From Aplidium turbinatum (taxonomy: Eukaryota > Chordata > Ascidiacea > Aplousobranchia > Polyclinidae), in the NCBI GenBank assembly GCA_918807975.1, contig OU964918.1, positions 49,212,477-49,276,476 of the forward strand: DNA of 64,000 bases. Direction: 5' to 3'. The notes beneath the pieces were generated by a model that searched no databases, was not told the origin of the DNA, and worked only from the letters and a program-made list of their open reading frames with translations. This document shows positions 58,401 to 64,000 of the stretch, in pieces. The number at the start of each line of letters is the position of its first letter. The stretch's first letter is position 1. Position numbers and translations under genes: made by a program.

Positions 58401-61400
58401 GAGCATGACTGCTTTGTGCAGCCTCCCAGAGGACGAGGCAGTAGTTTCGGAGGAATTTGTGGAAAGAACAGATCACACAGTAGAGATTGCAGCCAAATAC
58501 CTTGCCCAAGAGAGCCTGAACGTGGAAATGGCAGTCTTTGATCTAATTAAGGTCAGTGATCTAATTTATTGAATCAAGATTAACTTTATGCCACTGCAGT
58601 CTACTTATTTGATAATTTTTATTATAGCCTATACACCATTCTTGTAATTGCAATTGCGTATATAGTACTGGTTGCGACGCAAACGTATTTTATCAATTTT
58701 TAACCAGTCCGTTTGCATCCTTTAGCCCTACATAAAAAATTAATTAGTTTCTCCCAACTATCATAATCCTTCTTTTCTTGCTCTGATTTTCTGCAATTTT
58801 GTTATTTTTTTATAGTTTGATGTTGAACGGAAACCTCTTTTTGAAACAAGCAAACTTATGATGCTTCGTATAGTAACTTTCCAAAGATAAACACATTTCT
58901 AGAAGTACTGTTCTCTAAATTAGGCTTTCAATTATTGCTGATAGTATAGCCTATTAGCTGTTGTTTAGGCAAAGTAGTTCTGTGTCTGCACTGCATCTAA
59001 TTCTGCATTATTTGTTTTTGACGCATAGTTTGCCAGTGTTTTTAGGTTTCGTTTTCTGATCTTAATGATTGCCATTTTTTCTTAGTTATTTGAAGATACA
59101 TTGACTCCAGAGGAAATGAGCGTGTTGGAAGCCCAAGGAAAGAACGAAAACTTTCCAAATTGGTATCATGGAGTCATGGGGGCTTTTTGTCAGAAGAATA
59201 CCGATGCGTTGGTAATAAATTATGAAATTTTTTGCGACAACATACTTTGAAATAGCTTTACATCAGTTTTTTTCTGGGATTTAAATTTGTTATGATTCCA
59301 ATCTTCAGTGTTTTCTTTCAATCAATATTTGCAAAAGAGTTTTTTTTAATCTCTTCTTAGACTTTTTGATTTTTTCAGTGTTAGAATTACGTCTCTTCTG
59401 TTGTGAGCAAGCAACAGACATCTTCATGCAATTGAATCCTTTACCACAAGTTGTTGAATGCTACAATACACAATTTATGATTTTTCACGGTGCATCACAG
59501 TGATAAGAAATAAAAATATATACTACAATGAAATAAAAAAATATATATTGTGAAGGCTACATGCCGAAAAGATTATTGTTATCATTTAAGCTTCATAATC
59601 AGCATTATCAGTTATATCTCATTGGTTGTTCAACGTTATTGTTTTGTTTTCTCTTCTCAGGTGAAGTGCACTCGCCTCACTTTGGATACAATCAAGCGTC
59701 GTCTCCAGCAATCTTCCAGCAAGTACCAGACAAGTCAACGGATGATGATGTCCGGGTCAGGAAAATCAGAAGAAGAGAAGATTCCTCTCTTCCTCTCCAA
59801 CATCATCTTAGCTATTCCTACAGTGGTGATGAGGCCCAGCTTGGATGAGATCCAAGTACGAGTAGTATAAAATATTATTAGCAAGTAACTCTCTTTAGTT
59901 TTTTTATTCGGCCCTTACAAATTTATAAATAAATTTTATAGTTTGCTCTTGAATGACCAACATATCTTTGTCTTAAACAAAATATTGTATAATCAAATAC
60001 TTGATGTGGTCTACGTACGGATGAACGTTAAAGAAATATGTTACCATCAACAATTAAAAAAGTATAATTGTTTTTCAACAGCAGTTATGATCCTTAAAAC
60101 ATGTTTCTGTAGAAAATCTTTAAATTATTCTAAAGAAATTCTGTATTTGCAGACATCTTTGAACAAAGCTATTGATATCATTCTCAAAGCTGCAAAAGAT
60201 ATTCCCTTGTGGAAGCATGCAGACATGCAAAAATATCAACAGAAGCTTGAGGCCGAAGCAGCGAAGAAGATCGGCGAGGACCCTAAAATGACCAAAACAC
60301 AACCACAAAAACCCCTATACCTTCAAGTCACGTCAGTGCTTTTTTTTGTCAAAAAATGTCTTACTAACTGCGTTGTTGCTGTGACAAGTTTTTATGTCAG
60401 AGTGGTGAAGTAACTAGTGATGTTGATGTAAAGGCCACAACAGTTCAGCATTCTTGACAACTAAATAAGGAAGTTCATGACCTGTATGTGTCTACAGTAT
60501 ACACGCAATGGTATAGCCTGGGTGAATCTAAAGCCAGTTTGTTGTTCGTCGTCGTATCCAGGCTTACACCCGGTGGTTGAAGATTTAGATTAAGTGGACG
60601 GGAAGGCAAGGACGCCAATCTTCGTGTCCACCTTCAGTAGTTTATTGTTAATGACAAGCACGGCATTTGTTTGTAACTTTTACTTGTAAATCAGTAAACT
60701 ACTTGTTGGGACTTTACTTTTGTTAGGAAGTATTTTCTGCTTAGTGACGGACTTATTAGTTTTTATGATGAAATGTTATCTTATAGAGAGCACAAAGATG
60801 TTGTAAAAGTGTCTGGACCCCTTCACACGAGCGTCACATCTCTGAAGACAGAATCTGATAAGGTGGGGAAAATATAGATATTGACAATTTTAAATGTTCG
60901 GTTTATTGCTGTAGGCTACATACATTGTTATTCGATTTGAAGCACTCAACGTAGAATGAATCCCTATTTGTCGTATATCGGCTCCAGCCAGCTTTTATCA
61001 CTTTTTCTGAGCTGTTATAGTTTTTCTGCTTGCAGCGGCTTATGGCGACCAGAGAATTGATCTCTAAACTTGTGATTCTTGTCTGACATCAAGCAAAGCA
61101 ACTGTAGATTACAATTTTTCAATCCTGCACGTAGGGAATATTACAGCCTTTCACGAAGGCAAGTTACAACAAAACTCACTATTTATTCTGCTTTCAGATA
61201 GGTTACTTTGTCTCAGAGCTATCAGATTGCGATCCTTTGTTTTTACTCTAACATCACGTGTTAGACATATATTTTTTTACTCTCCAGGTTCTTGAAATGT
61301 TCGGCATCTTCAGCGAGCTTTGGAGCTCGGATCCTCAAGATCGTGTGAAACAGTTTGAAGAAGATGAGCCAGTTTTCACTGAATACGAGGGACAGATTAG

Positions 61401-63784
61401 GTAAGCATTTGCAGTGCGTTATAGAAAAAGGACTACTAATAATGCATTATCTAATTATGTTACATTTTTCTTGTGAAATATGACAAACAGAAGTCAATAG
61501 TTTTTTTTCAATCTTACGTTTTTTTTATCTTTTTCTAATTTTTATCTTTTAATCTTTTTTTTGCTTAACAACTGGCTTTGGTCTAAGCAACATCAAACTA
61601 GTGTCTCGTAAACTGAAAATGTTGTTTAGGTATTATGCCAAGATGGAAGCCCAGGTTGAAGATATTCCTCTCAGCTACAGAGTTGGAGCTGTCACGTTCG
61701 AAACCGACCAAATGAGGCTTGCGCTGGTGGAAGAGTGCAAGGCATGGAAGAGAGCGTTTGGTGGTGCTCTCAACAGAAAGGCTGGTGCATCGATGGACGG
61801 CATCTTTGCATTCACAGATAACTTGCAAAAGATATTGAGGTGAAAAACCGATAAATTTAAGTACAAATGTAGCGAAACGCAACAAAGTATCCCTCACATG
61901 AGCTACTTTGGTGTAGGCCTAAAGAGACAAGCAATACTCAACGCATTGGTTAATAATTAATCCATGTAAGCTATGGACAAAAACAGTTCATTGTCAGAGA
62001 AACGGCATTGCATAAATGAATATAGCATTGATGAGATATGCGAGCTTGACAAACCTTCTATTTATCTAAAGGCAGCACTTTCTCTCACAACAGCTCTCCA
62101 CTATCCCTTCAGCGGAGCTGCTTTTTTAAACTGTTCATTGTTTTAGAATTACACCGTTTCTTTTGCAGACTAAGTTCGCATTTCATCAAAAATCTCACTA
62201 CAACAGTTAGGCTACAATGTTTTGTCAATAGCATTTACGCTTTTTAATTACGCCTGTTGCAACTGTACTTCCAGCCGGCCTATCAACGATCTCGATGACG
62301 TGCGCACAGCTATGAGTTCTTTGAAAGACATACGGGAAGCCCAGATCCGCATTGACATGACAATAGATCCTATAGAAGAAAGTTATGCCTTGCTGAATAG
62401 ATTCGAACTGTATTATGATGATGGTAACTCAGAAAGAGTTGATGGATTAGCTTACCAATGGAGAAACCTCATGTCCCAGGTAAGAATTTTTACAAAGTCT
62501 AAACTCTAAAGCAATGCATGACGTCATAAACTATGCATTTTGACTTGAACCTAGTACAAACTACCATTGGTTAAAAGTGCAAAGAAGTTGTTAGTCCCAA
62601 GTCCAACATATGGCTGTGAGACAAAATGATTAAAAATATTTTTTTTTTATACATTGATAGACTACTATTACTGTTGATTTCTTGGACAGGTGAACAGTGT
62701 ACAGAACACGTTGCTTGAAGTCCAGCCTGGATTCAAAGCTGCTCTTCTTTCTGGCGTGGAGAAATTCCAAAAAGATGTCGGTACTTTTTACAAAGATTAC
62801 GACAGCAAGTTAGTATTTATACCGGTTGTGGTTTGTTGGAGAGCAAACAATAGAATACATGCAGTTTTGCTTGGTGTCAGATAACAAAAAATGTTTTCTA
62901 ACATTTGTAAATGCTTGTCGACGGTGGCTTATTTTCAATGTCCCAAAATTAATTCAGTTCAAAGTTATGGTTCTATGGTTTAGGTTTTCAAACAAATGAT
63001 TTGCAGCATCAATTCACCATTTCAGAGAAACAAAGCACTTTTTGCTCATAAATTGCGTTTTAATTAAGAATTATTTACCAATCCTATGCTTCCGTTATCT
63101 TTCAGAGGCCCCAATATGCATGGACTGGCTCCACGAGAGGCAAGTGACCGATTGCAGATCTTCCAGACGAGATTTGATGAGCTTTGGCGGAAATTTACCA
63201 CCTACTCTGGAGGGGAAGAGTTATTTGGACTCACAGTTACAGGTAACATAGCAATATAACAACATAGCAAATCGCAATAATCTTGTTTTATTTTGTGCTC
63301 ATCGTAATAACATGTAGTACGCTGCGACTACGCAGGCAACACAAAAAACAACAGGAAGCGCGAAGTGATATGTAATCATCGAGTCAGCTGCTCTCTTAAA
63401 AATATCTTTTTGGAGCTTCACTGATAGACCTGTGTAACAAATTATTAGCTATAAAAATACTCAAATATTTTAGTAGAATTGAGGTGTTAAATAATATTTT
63501 AAAAAACCGGTACTTTACTTTTTTGTAAAGAATATAACTTTGTTGATAACTTTATGCATCATCTTTTGATATTGATTCAATGCAAACTAACGACCTTAAA
63601 ATAAACTTGTATTACTTCCAGAATACAGCGATCTTCAACGCATCAAACGTGAACTGACGTTGCTACAGAAGTTGTACAATCTCTACAACAACGTGATTGA
63701 AAACGTTAACAGCTACTACGACATCCTGTGGTCAGAGCTCGACATTGAAAAAATCAACTCGGAACTTCTTGAGTTTCAAAACAA
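46401..63784 (+). CDS. DNAH8: Axonemal outer-arm dynein heavy chain (DNAH5/DNAH8 type), exons 1-29, partial
   Basis: Motor heavy chain of ciliary outer dynein arms; the window holds about 1494 N-terminal residues (tail). Exons: 46401-46509, 48173-48381, 48882-49007, 49451-49576, 49693-49795, 50895-50996, 51160-51275, 51698-51767, 51952-52097, 52429-52554, 53025-53297, 53543-53704, 54025-54191, 54895-55073, 55761-55956, 56477-56614, 57016-57220, 57731-57940, 58354-58551, 59086-59211, 59661-59855, 60153-60331, 60787-60862, 61288-61400, 61630-61839, 62275-62479, 62690-62808, 63106-63242, 63622-63784. Phases agree at every junction. Matches to vertebrate DNAH5/8 run end to end, for example [98 protein letters not shown] and [18 protein letters not shown]. 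The DHC_N1 tail lies at roughly residues 260-870; the linker and AAA motor lie beyond the right edge. The first ~105 residues (exons 1-2) are a Pro/Ser/Arg-rich extension that I cannot match. Human DNAH8 also has a long N-terminal extension, but DNAH5 versus DNAH8 is not settled. Confidence 0.96.
46724..46870. repeat. 147-bp near-perfect inverted repeat (dynein intron 1)
   Basis: Arms of about 70 bases (tacttcacaaggtagattta ... tgctgtggcaatagtaag) are exactly inverted around a loop of about 8 bases at 46797. The left arm continues outward into the dispersed repeat also found at 27590 and 34856. The flank acttgtataat occurs on both sides (46669 and 46869). Confidence 0.88.
46871..48172. other. 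Rest of dynein intron 1
   Basis: No ORF or recognised element. The 47510-47700 part is less AT-rich than its surroundings but shows no inverted ends that I can pair. Confidence 0.4.
49975..50579. mobile_element. 605-bp hAT-type MITE (dynein intron 5)
   Basis: The ends are aaggggtctcaaactcaaac and (inverted) caagggtctcaattctc, with ggccgc near each, a common hAT/Charlie terminus. The duplication aagtagat / aagcagat (one mismatch) lies at 49967-49974 and 50580-50587. No transposase remains. Confidence 0.8.
51429..51635. repeat. Tandem repeat, 3 x 69 bp (dynein intron 7)
   Basis: Three copies of one 69-base unit beginning agttctccctcgctgctta are, as far as I can read, identical. They lie between dynein exons 7 and 8 and are intronic. 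Because 69 is a multiple of three, they create a spurious repeated ORF. Confidence 0.93.
55139..55432 (-). repeat. tRNA-derived SINE, copy 4 (dynein intron 14)
   Basis: The reverse strand shows gctctgtgattacgcgcttg and a B-box-like ggttcgactctcggggtg, then the shared body (ggactgctctccattcagcg; gcgtcaagagcctctacaaa). The tail at the left is built of repeated aacc units. It is the most complete copy of the family, with a head-to-tail length of about 290 bases. Confidence 0.85.
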
Positions 63785-64000
63785 GTGAGAAATAGCGCAA
63801 CGACCATTTTTTCACAAATTCTCTGCTATAGAACTACGTAATGTGGATTGTACATGTATGTCTGCATATCATCGAAGGCTATTACGTTTTGGTCATGTTA
63901 ATGATGCTACCTCCTAAGCTTGTCGAATAGCCTACTGTGCAATTGTACAGATGCCCTCTTGAATCAATCTTTTCAATGTCCATTGTACATCAGAGTTTGT

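Noticed and set aside
1-64000. LTR retrovirus, Polinton or CRISPR array
   Set aside because: No long terminal direct repeats, no integrase, capsid or protein-primed polymerase motifs, and no regularly spaced short direct repeats were seen.

Overview
The window is animal nuclear DNA: AT-rich, with many small exons, GT-AG introns mostly of 100-1500 bases, and dense transposon debris. Five host genes can be read, all on the + strand. From left to right they are the 3' end of an inositol trisphosphate receptor gene (1-8622), a BORCS6/lyspersin-like gene (16432-18912), a single-exon CWC25-like splicing-factor gene (21771-22970), a complete FBXO7-type F-box gene (28106-41291) and the first 29 exons of an outer-arm dynein heavy chain of the DNAH5/DNAH8 type (46401-63784, running off the right edge). 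An axonemal dynein, an animal-type IP3 receptor with its zinc finger, and FBXO7 with Ubl and F-box domains point to a metazoan. The mix of hAT, Tc1/mariner, MULE-like, jockey-like and tRNA-SINE sequences suits a marine invertebrate (a tunicate or a similar lineage), but the sequence alone does not fix the phylum.

Layout. 1-8622: IP3 receptor C-terminus, ten exons. Its first intron holds a degenerate hAT element. Its second holds a 3.1-kb TIR element (2461-5577) with an 8-bp target duplication and an intron-containing transposase-like gene that I cannot assign to a superfamily. 10300-13490: a GC-rich jockey-like LINE on the - strand with an intact 1032-codon endonuclease/reverse-transcriptase ORF. 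14270-16060: a decayed copy of the same LINE and two tRNA-derived SINEs. 16432-18912: the BORCS6-like gene, with a MITE lying three bases upstream of a splice acceptor. 19790-20250: an old RT relic. 21339-28670: CWC25 surrounded by non-autonomous DNA elements. These include three 9-bp-TSD MITEs, one of which holds a hAT that itself holds another element, a 1-kb long-TIR element and a 591-bp fold-back. 28106-41291: FBXO7, whose introns carry a rearranged mariner, at least five palindromic MITE copies, a LINE fragment and a 4.4-kb unassigned TIR transposon. 42190-45000: a SINE, a Charlie-like hAT and a LINE fragment interrupted by a second type of SINE. 46401-64000: dynein exons with few insertions (a fold-back, a 605-bp hAT MITE, a 3 x 69 bp tandem repeat and a SINE).

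The five genes do not form one pathway. They act in ER calcium release, lysosome positioning, pre-mRNA splicing, SCF/proteasome regulation and ciliary motility. The joined exons keep reading frame and domain order at every junction I checked, so all five look like functioning genes. The exception is CWC25, which lacks the family's N-terminal domain in the readable sequence. I saw no LTR retrovirus, Polinton, CRISPR array or free-standing RNA gene.
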